A stretch of 64,000 nt of DNA. Origin: a virus. Every line of letters starts with the position of its first letter. Position 1 is the first letter of the stretch. A program made the position numbers and the translations under genes. Location of the stretch: positions 1 through 64,000 of the IMG/VR virus record IMGVR_UViG_3300001681_000071. One strand, 5' to 3'. Below are positions 23,045 to 30,230 of the stretch, piece by piece. The notes under the pieces are model-generated. The model saw only the letters and a program-made list of their open reading frames with translations. It had not been told where the DNA came from and did not search any database.

Positions 23045-23309
23045 GATTTTCTTAGTTACTCATTGTATTGAAGCCAAGTCAAAGGGCCTTATCTTATTAT
23101 TCCCCAAGGATAAGGCTTTTTTTTATTCAGAAGAGCCTATCAAAAAAGGGATACCTGAGATATATACAGAGACAGAGTGCGGCAAGTATTTTACTGTTGA
23201 TGGCTCTAAGAATGTCATAGAACTAAAGAACAGAAGATTCCTACGCTATGGGGTTAATGTTTACAACAAAGAGGACGTATTTTTCTATGTTGAAGAAGGA
23301 TTGCTTTAG
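22995..23309 (+). CDS. Doubtful ORF spanning a terminator
   Basis: The longest version is 104 residues; ATG 23004 or 23028 are alternatives, none with a good ribosome site. The product has coding-like texture (a hydrophobic start, then a beta-rich body), yet the ORF contains a perfect intrinsic terminator (23086-23124). Either it is expressed by read-through as a regulated gene, or it is not a gene. Confidence 0.4.
   Translation: MKRMRVLKQKKMDFLSRIFLVTHCIEAKSKGLILLFPKDKAFFYSEEPIKKGIPEIYTETECGKYFTVDGSKNVIELKNRRFLRYGVNVYNKEDVFFYVEEGLL
23086..23124 (+). terminator. Intrinsic terminator
   Basis: GCCTTATC (23086-23093) pairs perfectly with GATAAGGC (23109-23116), followed by eight T. It should end the 19930-23044 operon, but lies inside the ORF 22995-23309. 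Confidence 0.85.
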
Positions 23310-23337
23310 GTCAAAGACAGAACCATATTGGAGGAGC

Positions 23338-23646
23338 ATGAACACATGGATTTGCACAAATCATCTCCCCAGCATCTCTCTTCCGGCTAATGCTACTGAA
23401 TGTTGGTATATAACTTGCCCATGTAAGAGGCCGACATTTGAAGAAAGAGATGCCAAATTCAAAGTATCGTTATGTGGTTGGGAAAAATGTAAGCGTGGAT
23501 TTGAAGGAGGTCATGGCAGAAAGAAACAAGGAAGGAAGTATTGTTCCCACGAATGTAGAAAGGACAGGGCGAGACACACGTATAATATGAAGAAAAAACG
23601 AGCCCAAAGCACAGAGAATATAGTGTTACACAAACTGCATCAATAA
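23338..23646 (+). CDS. Cys-rich zinc-finger protein
   Basis: The 102-residue protein starts at ATG 23338 after GGAGG. It contains a Cys pair (TCPC), a further CGWEKC and a C-terminal 'KYCSHECRKDRARH' segment like the zinc fingers at the ends of small phage and CGNR-type proteins. It is followed after one base by the cytosine methyltransferase. Probably nucleic-acid binding. Confidence 0.75.
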   Translation: MNTWICTNHLPSISLPANATECWYITCPCKRPTFEERDAKFKVSLCGWEKCKRGFEGGHGRKKQGRKYCSHECRKDRARHTYNMKKKRAQSTENIVLHKLHQ

Positions 23647-23647
23647 T

Positions 23648-24520
23648 ATGGAAAGGACGATAAGAATTGGCTCATTGTTTTCTGGTATTGGGGGGATTGA
23701 GCTTGGGTTAGAGTATGGTATTCAAAACTCTATAACTATTTGGCAAGTCGAGTCGAACGAATTTTGTCGCCAGGTGCTAAAGCGGCACTGGCCCAAGTCA
23801 AAAATCTATAACGATGTAAAGAAGGTAGGAAAACATAACTTAGAGCCTGTAGACATTATTTGTGGTGGCTTTCCGTGCCAAGATATTTCAATAGCCGGGA
23901 AAAGAGAGGGGATAAATGACGGTGCCAAATCGAGTCTTTGGTGGGAAATGTGGCGGGTTGTTAGCGAGCTACGACCCCGAATCGTCGTCATTGAGAATGT
24001 CTCAGCTATCACTTTTTCCGATGGCGGGGGATGGGAGTTACTACATTCCCTTGCCCAAATCGGGTACTCTTGCGAATGGATTGATTTACGAGCAAGTGAT
24101 CCCCCGTTCAACGCGCCACACGAACGAGAACGCATATTCTTTGTTGCCTACACCGACACCAGCACTGAATATGACCTCTCCTTCAATGATGAAACACCAA
24201 GGGCATCAGAACTTTCGTGCGCTATTGCCGACACCAACAACGAACGATTGCAAAAACACACCGGGCGGTGTAGCCCAATGGGAAAGGCACAGCAGCTTAA
24301 ATATAGAAGCCGCGAAGATGGCGGGACGAACAAAGACGACAATTGGAAAGGATTTCCGATTGAACCCCCGCTTTGTCGAAGAGATGATGGGATTTCCGAT
24401 AGGGTGGACAGACTTAGAGCGTTAGGGAACTCAGTTGTTCCGGCATGTAGTAGGTGGATTGGTAAGCGAATACAAGAGTCAGGTCTTTTAAGGAGAAGAG
24501 ATGCATCAACACTTCCATAA
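23648..24520 (+). CDS. C5-cytosine DNA methyltransferase
   Basis: The 290-residue enzyme has the full motif order: FSGIGG (I, residues 11-16), GGFPCQDIS with catalytic Cys77 (IV), ENV (VI, 116-118), a PHERERIF stretch (VIII, 157-164) and ALGNSVVP (X, 258-265). It transfers methyl from SAM to C5 of cytosine. The variable target-recognition region (~170-250) is short. It could make the 5-methylcytosine that the TET/JBP dioxygenase at 29310-30230 would oxidise. A separate 169-codon ORF lies within it in another frame (23916-24425). The ribosome site is weak, suggesting coupling to the upstream gene. Confidence 0.95.
   Translation: MERTIRIGSLFSGIGGIELGLEYGIQNSITIWQVESNEFCRQVLKRHWPKSKIYNDVKKVGKHNLEPVDIICGGFPCQDISIAGKREGINDGAKSSLWWEMWRVVSELRPRIVVIENVSAITFSDGGGWELLHSLAQIGYSCEWIDLRASDPPFNAPHERERIFFVAYTDTSTEYDLSFNDETPRASELSCAIADTNNERLQKHTGRCSPMGKAQQLKYRSREDGGTNKDDNWKGFPIEPPLCRRDDGISDRVDRLRALGNSVVPACSRWIGKRIQESGLLRRRDASTLP
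23916..24425 (+). CDS. Overprinted ORF inside the C5-methyltransferase gene
   Basis: This 169-codon ORF runs in the same direction as the methyltransferase but in a different frame. Its product has real-looking features: 'SYDPESSSLRMSQLSLF', PLPKSGTLANG, two LLPTPT repeats, and an end of NPRFVEEMMGFPIGWTDLE. I recall proteins with this plan (YDPxSSS...SG...PTPT...NPxWVEWLMGFPxGWT) from many phages, annotated as unknown or as methyltransferase-associated. A 510-base open frame by chance inside a gene of this composition is unlikely. Start codon use is uncertain (ATG 23916 or a later one), and expression is not proven. Confidence 0.5.
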   Translation: MTVPNRVFGGKCGGLLASYDPESSSLRMSQLSLFPMAGDGSYYIPLPKSGTLANGLIYEQVIPRSTRHTNENAYSLLPTPTPALNMTSPSMMKHQGHQNFRALLPTPTTNDCKNTPGGVAQWERHSSLNIEAAKMAGRTKTTIGKDFRLNPRFVEEMMGFPIGWTDLER

Positions 24521-25049
24521 AAATTTAAACGTTAAGAATATATTGTCACGATATAAACCATCGACAATTGTAGAACTTGGTGGGCTTAATGGAGCCAATA
24601 CTTTACAGTTACTCACGATGGGCAAAGTCATCACTATAAGTGATAATAAGATGCCCGATAAGCTCTCTCCTTTCGTTAAGAAAGGCGAACTAAAATGGAT
24701 ACAAGCACTATCGTTTAACGCTCTCAAATCATTTGCTGATGGCTCTATTGAATTCGCTAGTGTTGACACTGACCACAATTACACCACTCTAAAGTTAGAA
24801 CTTATAGAATTAAAAAGAGCAATGAAGAAAGATGGTGTTGTTGTTTTACATGATGTTGAAACCTTTAAGAATAGAAACAACCAACATTATACTCTTGAAT
24901 ATGCCAACGGAGAGCCATATAACTTTGCTCTAATGACACAAGGCCATAGCTACACAGCGGCTTTGACAGAAGAAATACAAGAGGGCGAATGGAAACTGTT
25001 GGATTGGTCAGAAGCGAGCAACGGAGCAGCGGCTATTATCAAAACTTAG
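24501..25049 (+). CDS. SAM-dependent methyltransferase-like protein
   Basis: The 182-residue protein has AAGGAGA before the ATG and overlaps the end of the C5-methyltransferase. IVELGGLNGANT (residues ~23-34) is a class I SAM-binding loop. SVDTDHNYTTLKLELI and a DGVVVLHDV strand match the layout of CmcI/Methyltransf_24-type small-molecule or sugar methyltransferases. Its substrate is unknown; a hypermodified base or its precursor is a speculative option given the neighbourhood. It is the last rightward gene before the convergent operon. Confidence 0.75.
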   Translation: MHQHFHKNLNVKNILSRYKPSTIVELGGLNGANTLQLLTMGKVITISDNKMPDKLSPFVKKGELKWIQALSFNALKSFADGSIEFASVDTDHNYTTLKLELIELKRAMKKDGVVVLHDVETFKNRNNQHYTLEYANGEPYNFALMTQGHSYTAALTEEIQEGEWKLLDWSEASNGAAAIIKT

Positions 25050-25050
25050 G

Positions 25051-25521
25051 TTACCTCTCCATCGCAGAGAAGCGAGGTGTTCTTCTTTTTTCATCGAAGA
25101 TCAATAGACAAGAAGGAGCCGGTGCTGAATTTGGTGCCTTTTGAAATTTGATACGTCCCCTCACAAGCCTAATTTCAGCCGCCCTCATAGCCCAATCGTG
25201 CCACCACTTGGTGTCTGTACGGGCAAATGTCAAGCAAACCACCGTACAGCCTTTGGTACTCTCCCAATACGATTTCTCAATCCATTTGCCCACTTCTCTC
25301 CCGTAAGGAGGGTTGAGCCACACTGCCTCTCCGCGAGAAATTTTATGCCATGGCAAACTCAAAGCATTCCGGGTCAGGTATAGAACACATTTATGGTTCT
25401 CAGCAGAGGCAGCAGCGTCCAATACAAAATTGAATTCATCATTGATCTTATTAAAGAAAGACCACGGAGTTCCCCAATCTTGTTTTTTGCTACTGAACAG
25501 TTTATCCTCGGACCAACTCAT
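25051..25521 (-). CDS. Phage-type DNA N6-adenine methyltransferase (Dam-like)
   Basis: The 156-residue enzyme carries WGTP near the start, FVLDAAAS, a WLNPPYG catalytic motif (NPPY) at residues ~68-74 and LTFARTDTKWWH. This is the compact phage Dam-like family that methylates adenine N6. It is the last gene of the leftward operon and meets the rightward operon head-on with a one-base gap. GGGAG precedes the ATG. Confidence 0.92.
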   Translation of the reverse strand: MSWSEDKLFSSKKQDWGTPWSFFNKINDEFNFVLDAAASAENHKCVLYLTRNALSLPWHKISRGEAVWLNPPYGREVGKWIEKSYWESTKGCTVVCLTFARTDTKWWHDWAMRAAEIRLVRGRIKFQKAPNSAPAPSCLLIFDEKRRTPRFSAMER

Positions 25522-25522
25522 A

Positions 25523-25681
25523 TTACTCCCACTTAACTTTCAGTCCTGGTCGCCATGCTGGTTCCCATGGAAGTCTCCAATCTCTTTGTATCTCCCCTGA
25601 TTGCTTTTCCGGCTTATGTTTGGGTTCTTCCTTCTGCGCGATCTCCGCCTGAGTTACCTTTTTTTCCTTTTTCATTTTCAT
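25523..25681 (-). CDS. 52-residue basic Lys/Trp-rich protein
   Basis: The leftward ORF starts at 25681 or, better spaced from AAGGA, at ATG 25675. It ends one base before the Dam-like gene. The product is Lys/Glu-rich with a Trp-Pro-Trp...Trp C-terminus. Its tight fit between 25521 and the upstream leader argues for a real gene; function unknown. Bases 25682-25850 hold no gene. Confidence 0.6.
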   Translation of the reverse strand: MKMKKEKKVTQAEIAQKEEPKHKPEKQSGEIQRDWRLPWEPAWRPGLKVKWE

Positions 25682-25850
25682 TCCTTATAGAGTATTTGGT
25701 TTAACCATAAATGCTCAACGCCCAGGCGATGGCCTACGCGAACTTGGCTTATTATATTTATAGGTGAAATACACCCATGCCTTTAGAGGCTGAAGTGGGG
25801 CGGAGCGTAGAATTTTCTGGGCCATAAAATATCACTGGTTTATAGATTGT

Positions 25851-26801
25851 TTAGAAGAAGTTGTCTGCGTAGTCGGCTATTATTCCAAAATCTCTGAATA
25901 GTTTGCACCTATCAAGGTCTATGCCAACAATCCTTCCATTTAATTCTGACAAGTATTCTCTGCCAAATACAGCCTGTCTTGCCCTGTAAAGCACACCAAA
26001 GCTTTCACCTGTCTGAGACACCACCTTTTGTATCCTCATGTGCATACGGTCTATGTCTCGACCCACGTAGTATCTTCCTTTCTTCAATCCATGGAAGTCA
26101 CACAGCAAACTCTCTGTTATTGCCATATCTACGCCTAATCTTGCGTATTCTGGGTACTCAACTACACTCATTGATAGCTGTTTATGTATCCATCTGGCAT
26201 ATTCTTCCAAAACAACGCTTGGCGATGAGTTTGCCATACCAGTAATGTCGCATACTCCCCTCCTTGGGCCAGAGGCTTCGTCTATTTCCATGGTGGATGG
26301 TATTACATCGAAAACGTTAACCTTATGAAACATATCGGCAGATGTATAAGCAGCCCATCTGCCATTACCCCACACAGTTCTCAGATTGTTAAGAAGTGTT
26401 TTCCAATTGTCTTCTTTGGAATTGGTAAAGTCCTTCGTAAGATATTCTTTAGCACCACCGTTCTTAGATAATTCAACCAAGCTATTTATATGTTTCGTAA
26501 CACTGGTTGTTATAAGATTTCTGCGCTGTTTGCCTATATGAAGCTTATCGTAGTCCTCTGGTATACGTGTTGGATAAGGGTAGCGGAGGAACGTATAATA
26601 GGCAGAAGCCGGATTATAGAAGGCCATATAAAGAAATGATAACCACACTGCCTGTTCTGGATCCAGCCCTTTCTGTACCTCTATTAAAAGACCATGGAAC
26701 GGATCATAGTCCTTTGTTTTCAACTGCTTTCTCGCAAAGTCGTTAAAGTAAAACCACGTATCCGACTTTTTTACGCTGTCTGGATTTATGGTAGTTATCA
26801 T
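25851..26801 (-). CDS. Alpha-glutamyl/putrescinyl-thymine-pyrophosphorylase-like DNA modification enzyme
   Basis: The 316-residue protein matches the aGPT-Pplase group described by Iyer and colleagues in phages with hypermodified bases. A helical glycosylase-type core contains WLSFLYMAFYNPASAYY (residues ~53-69), GNGRWAAYTSADMFHKV (145-161) and a SGPRRGV segment (177-183). In characterised phages this enzyme displaces pyrophosphate from a 5-(pyrophosphoryloxymethyl) pyrimidine in DNA with an amine or amino acid. It overlaps the amidinotransferase gene by four bases and is the last of six coupled genes that include a dioxygenase and a kinase. Family name is by eye. Confidence 0.75.
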   Translation of the reverse strand: MITTINPDSVKKSDTWFYFNDFARKQLKTKDYDPFHGLLIEVQKGLDPEQAVWLSFLYMAFYNPASAYYTFLRYPYPTRIPEDYDKLHIGKQRRNLITTSVTKHINSLVELSKNGGAKEYLTKDFTNSKEDNWKTLLNNLRTVWGNGRWAAYTSADMFHKVNVFDVIPSTMEIDEASGPRRGVCDITGMANSSPSVVLEEYARWIHKQLSMSVVEYPEYARLGVDMAITESLLCDFHGLKKGRYYVGRDIDRMHMRIQKVVSQTGESFGVLYRARQAVFGREYLSELNGRIVGIDLDRCKLFRDFGIIADYADNFF

Positions 26802-27703
26802 TCTTTTCCCATTGGTTCTCTACATATTGGAAGAGTTAGACAAGCAAAACCACCCCCTAATTTCCTTATCTCGTTCATTTTGCTTTTATAAACTACTATT
26901 CCATTGTCTTCTAATATAGACTCGGTTTCAGGACAGTCATCTGGCATCAAAACAGAGTTTGGCGAAAGTGTAATCCAATTCATGGATAGTTTCTCGTTGA
27001 CCTCCTTGCTCGGTTTTAGATGTATAATCTCACCCGACCACTTAAAATTCTCTGTATCACTTCTGGTAAATAATCGTGTCCCAACAATGCGGTTTCCACC
27101 AAGTAAATGTTGTGGAATAGATGGGCCGAACTTATCAACATACTGCACTATACATCGTGTCTCATGGGACCAGAATTCAATTGCCTTTTTCTGGCTTCTG
27201 CCACCACAAGCAACACTAAAGGAGCCATCATTCATTATTAAGATGTCAGAAGCCTCAACAAAACCAATCATCAGTTTCATTGGAGAAGAATAATTACACC
27301 GAAACCACTTCATAATATAGTCAGCTTCACTACTCCTATGGGCTAACCCAGAGCGTGTAACATAAATCACATCACCAACTATTTTCGCCATATCGCGAAC
27401 AAACATTGAGTCAATGCTTTTACCACTACAAGCCTCATTTATATCCAAAACCTCTACTCCCAGACCCCGTAGCTTGGAAGTTAAAGAATCGAATTCCGTC
27501 AGTAATGTGTCATGGTTTGGAAGCTTAATCCAAGATGGCGGAGGCAAAGATGGCGGAGGCAAAGATGTACGTGAAGATAGAGTCATACGTGTATGCGAAA
27601 ACACTTCTGCATGAAATTTCAGATTGGTTGGGCGATTGACCAACACCGTAAACAGGTTCCCTGTTTCGTTTGTAATAAATGCACGCTTTTTATGTCCAAT
27701 CAT
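26798..27703 (-). CDS. Amidinotransferase / DDAH-type guanidino-group enzyme
   Basis: The 301-residue protein has the pentein-fold signatures of dimethylarginine dimethylaminohydrolases and amidinotransferases: MFVRDMAKIV, a D-I-L-I strand, GEIIHLKPS with the catalytic His, and a C-terminal GGGFACLTLP with the catalytic Cys. Such enzymes move an amidino group from arginine to an amine, or hydrolyse guanidines. A PPPS repeat lies near residue 50. It overlaps both neighbours (4 and 14 bases) inside the DNA-modification operon. The attractive inference is that it guanidinylates an amine installed on DNA, or makes the amine donor. Normal use on free amino acids is the alternative. Confidence 0.82.
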   Translation of the reverse strand: MIGHKKRAFITNETGNLFTVLVNRPTNLKFHAEVFSHTRMTLSSRTSLPPPSLPPPSWIKLPNHDTLLTEFDSLTSKLRGLGVEVLDINEACSGKSIDSMFVRDMAKIVGDVIYVTRSGLAHRSSEADYIMKWFRCNYSSPMKLMIGFVEASDILIMNDGSFSVACGGRSQKKAIEFWSHETRCIVQYVDKFGPSIPQHLLGGNRIVGTRLFTRSDTENFKWSGEIIHLKPSKEVNEKLSMNWITLSPNSVLMPDDCPETESILEDNGIVVYKSKMNEIRKLGGGFACLTLPICREPMGKE

Positions 27704-28787
27704 TTGAAGTCATCGGATATAAAAGCTGTTTCATAATCGTTCGTATTCTTTCTTTTTTTGCGAAAAGTAGTATTTCCTCTTTTCTTTTGTGCCATCTATA
27801 CTTCTTAGGGGAACTTGTTGCCATAGTGAGTTTAAGATCAATCGGATGCGGGGGCTCTATACCAATGTCCCTGCAAATCGTATGAATCATTCTTTGGGGA
27901 TGGGCTACAACTTCTTCAAACTTATAAGATAATGATATATTATATTTAAGTGCCATCGAATGTGCGTTTGCCCACTGGTTCAAACAAACCTCGATCAGCC
28001 TTTTGTTTTTGTCGTCATACCAGCCTGGGTAAAGGTCAAAACACCACCAATTATAATAATTGTAATTCTTAATATTAAGCCCTCCGACCTTGTAAGCAAA
28101 AAAGGCCCTTTTGTGCAACCATCCATCCATAAGTCCATTAACAGTAGCCGCAAAAGAACGTTTGAGATGTATATATTGAATCTCGCTAACGGGGAATAGT
28201 TCTTTAAATAAGCTTGGCCTATACACATTTTGCGGTGTTTTAAAGATGATGACCTTGCCACTTAAAGACAATGGATAAGAACATGCTGTTGGCATGACAA
28301 ATGGCGGTTCTTCCAGTATCACCTTGTGTTTTTGTGCTTCGCGGTCTTCCAATTTTCCATCGTACCAACTTTGGTCTACATCTTCAAATCTTGCCGTATC
28401 CTTGCCAGGCCATTGTAGTATCTTTCTTATGTGTATAGAATTTATAAGATGAGACTCTACACTAATATGCTTGTGACAAAGTTCTCCGCGCACAAGCGTT
28501 TTCAATTCTAATATATTATCAATTTTATCTAGTCTGTTCCCGCACAAGTAATCCTCATTCACAGCATTGCCAGTTAGCTTTAAATAAGGCTCTATCTCGC
28601 CTTGTAGGCTCACTACACTTGGGCTTCTGCTCAATACATCGAATAAACAACTACTCCCACTCCTTGAGGCCGTAAGAATTACAACTACTTTCTTTGGTTC
28701 GCCTATTGGGGAGTTGAGCAGTTTTCGGATATTGTTTTTTGCTGCCCCTATTTGATGATCATTCGGTTTCAACAATAGTTCTGGCAT
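27690..28787 (-). CDS. Sulfotransferase-like P-loop protein
   Basis: The 365-residue protein opens with a PAPS-binding-type loop, ILTASRSGSSCLFDVLSRSP (residues ~37-56), and later has YIHLKRSFAATVNG (around residues 205-220). These fit the two PAPS-contacting regions of sulfotransferase-fold proteins. The family moves sulfate from PAPS to hydroxyl or amino groups on sugars, tyrosines or small molecules. It overlaps the kinase gene by 29 bases and the amidinotransferase gene by 14, so it belongs to the modification operon. Sulfation of a base modification would be new; a small-molecule substrate is also possible. Confidence 0.7.
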   Translation of the reverse strand: MPELLLKPNDHQIGAAKNNIRKLLNSPIGEPKKVVVILTASRSGSSCLFDVLSRSPSVVSLQGEIEPYLKLTGNAVNEDYLCGNRLDKIDNILELKTLVRGELCHKHISVESHLINSIHIRKILQWPGKDTARFEDVDQSWYDGKLEDREAQKHKVILEEPPFVMPTACSYPLSLSGKVIIFKTPQNVYRPSLFKELFPVSEIQYIHLKRSFAATVNGLMDGWLHKRAFFAYKVGGLNIKNYNYYNWWCFDLYPGWYDDKNKRLIEVCLNQWANAHSMALKYNISLSYKFEEVVAHPQRMIHTICRDIGIEPPHPIDLKLTMATSSPKKYRWHKRKEEILLFAKKERIRTIMKQLLYPMTSNDWT

Positions 28788-29313
28788 TTGTATTGATCCA
28801 ATCTATTACTATCTCTGAAAGGGCTTTGGGGCTTTGCTTGCCATCTAAAATCAAACGGTCTCTATTCTTAAACATGTTAAAAAAGTTCTTTGCCTTTGTC
28901 TCCCTTCCCTTTAACCAATTTGCATTTTGATTGGACCCACGTTCTTTCCTACGTTCCACAAGAACATCATTTGGCAAATCTATCAATATACAAAAGCACC
29001 CGTCAGCGAATTCATTAACATATTCAAGACAGTATTTTGTAGAGAACCTATCGCCATCAAATATGGTGACAGAGTATTTTTCATTAGCCAGAAGAAAGCT
29101 ACTCCAATACTGCAAAGACTCTTTGAAGGCATTGTATGGAACGGTATCGCCACCATCGAACGTCTTCCCCAAGTAATGACCAGACAGTATGATGTTGTTT
29201 GTAAGGGTCCACTTTGGCTTAACTACAAACTCTGTATCGAATGGGTCAATATAGTTTCTTAGCATGGTTGTTTTTCCACAACCAGGAGAACCAACAACCC
29301 AAACTCCTATCAC
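28759..29313 (-). CDS. P-loop kinase, probable hydroxymethyl-pyrimidine DNA kinase
   Basis: The 184-residue protein starts at GTG 29313. Walker A is GSPGCGKTT (residues 8-16), TIFDGDRFS is a Walker-B-like strand, and ERRKERG is a lid-type segment. Small P-loop kinases beside aGPT-Pplase genes phosphorylate 5-hydroxymethyluracil in phage DNA (5-HMUDK, characterised in phages such as SP10 and ViI). In this operon it sits between the dioxygenase and the later enzymes, the expected order of steps. A nucleotide kinase is the alternative. Confidence 0.78.
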   Translation of the reverse strand: MIGVWVVGSPGCGKTTMLRNYIDPFDTEFVVKPKWTLTNNIILSGHYLGKTFDGGDTVPYNAFKESLQYWSSFLLANEKYSVTIFDGDRFSTKYCLEYVNEFADGCFCILIDLPNDVLVERRKERGSNQNANWLKGRETKAKNFFNMFKNRDRLILDGKQSPKALSEIVIDWINTNARTIVETE

Positions 29314-30230
29314 AATGACTCCAGCTTTCTGGTGTTGTATTTCTTGGCCCTTTTAAGCTCCTCTTCTGGGGATAAGCAGCCAAGGATACGGTTTCTAAGA
29401 TACATAACTACGCTAACTCGATACCAATCCTTATTCTTTTTTCCTTCGGCTTTTGGAGGAATATTGCCGTGCCATACAGCAGGGTTAAAAAGTATAAAAT
29501 CGCCATGCCGCATATTTACAGCCAAGCTAAATTCTGGAAGGACCAATTCAAATCCAGAATAATCTCCGTGTCTCATGGCAAACATGCAACCAAAACCTTC
29601 TTTAAGGTCGCCACTGTCTTGATGATAAGCAGCACACACCGTATTATTGACGGAGATTGTTGAAAATGGTGTGCCAGGTACTACCCAAGCTGGATGAGCT
29701 TTGTTTGCAAATTCTGTTTGTATCTCATGGAAGTTTGGCAGCAAAGACTTATAGATCCGCGAACACTTCCGCAAGTGTTTGGCAATTTTTGCCCATTCCT
29801 CTGGGTGGTCGCGTGTATACGTTGTTGCTCTACAATATGGGAAGCGACCTCCAACGCTCTCATAAAATCCACCTATAGAGCTGTAGACGGAGACCATTCT
29901 GCCATTTTCATCTAATGATCTCTCTGATTTAGATAATGTGCCATCCTTTTTGATTACCCGACTTTGCTTGTATCCGGCATATGCCGCCCTTGCATCTGAT
30001 GGGTATCTCATAAATTCCCTATATGGCTTTCTCACTTCTTCCAGTTCTTCGTCAGTGAAACATCCACGCCTCATAAGTATAATGGGTATACCATTGCTGC
30101 TATATACATCACAATTGCCGTCTATTATTAGACCATAATGGTTAGGTCTTGGATGGGTAGATTTCCAAGGCTCTATCTTTTCAGCCGATACTTTCGACCT
30201 TACCACTATCTTCATTGTTTTCATTATCAT
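29310..30230 (-). CDS. TET/JBP-family 2-oxoglutarate/Fe(II) dioxygenase
   Basis: The ~306-residue protein starts at ATG 30230; TTG 30239, ATG 30224 and ATG 30215 are alternatives within the end of the ParB-like gene. The double-stranded beta-helix core is clear: TISVNNTVCAAYHQDSGD with the HxD iron ligands (His203, Asp205), a G-F-E-L-V-L-P-E strand, and RHGDFILFNPAVWHGN with the distal His (~254). The 2-oxoglutarate-binding Arg lies in WYRVSV (~271). This is the TET/JBP pattern. Phage TETs oxidise 5-methylcytosine in DNA (Burke et al. 2021), and JBP acts on thymine. With the phage's C5-methyltransferase, 5mC is the likely substrate. Confidence 0.88.
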   Translation of the reverse strand: MIMKTMKIVVRSKVSAEKIEPWKSTHPRPNHYGLIIDGNCDVYSSNGIPIILMRRGCFTDEELEEVRKPYREFMRYPSDARAAYAGYKQSRVIKKDGTLSKSERSLDENGRMVSVYSSIGGFYESVGGRFPYCRATTYTRDHPEEWAKIAKHLRKCSRIYKSLLPNFHEIQTEFANKAHPAWVVPGTPFSTISVNNTVCAAYHQDSGDLKEGFGCMFAMRHGDYSGFELVLPEFSLAVNMRHGDFILFNPAVWHGNIPPKAEGKKNKDWYRVSVVMYLRNRILGCLSPEEELKRAKKYNTRKLESL

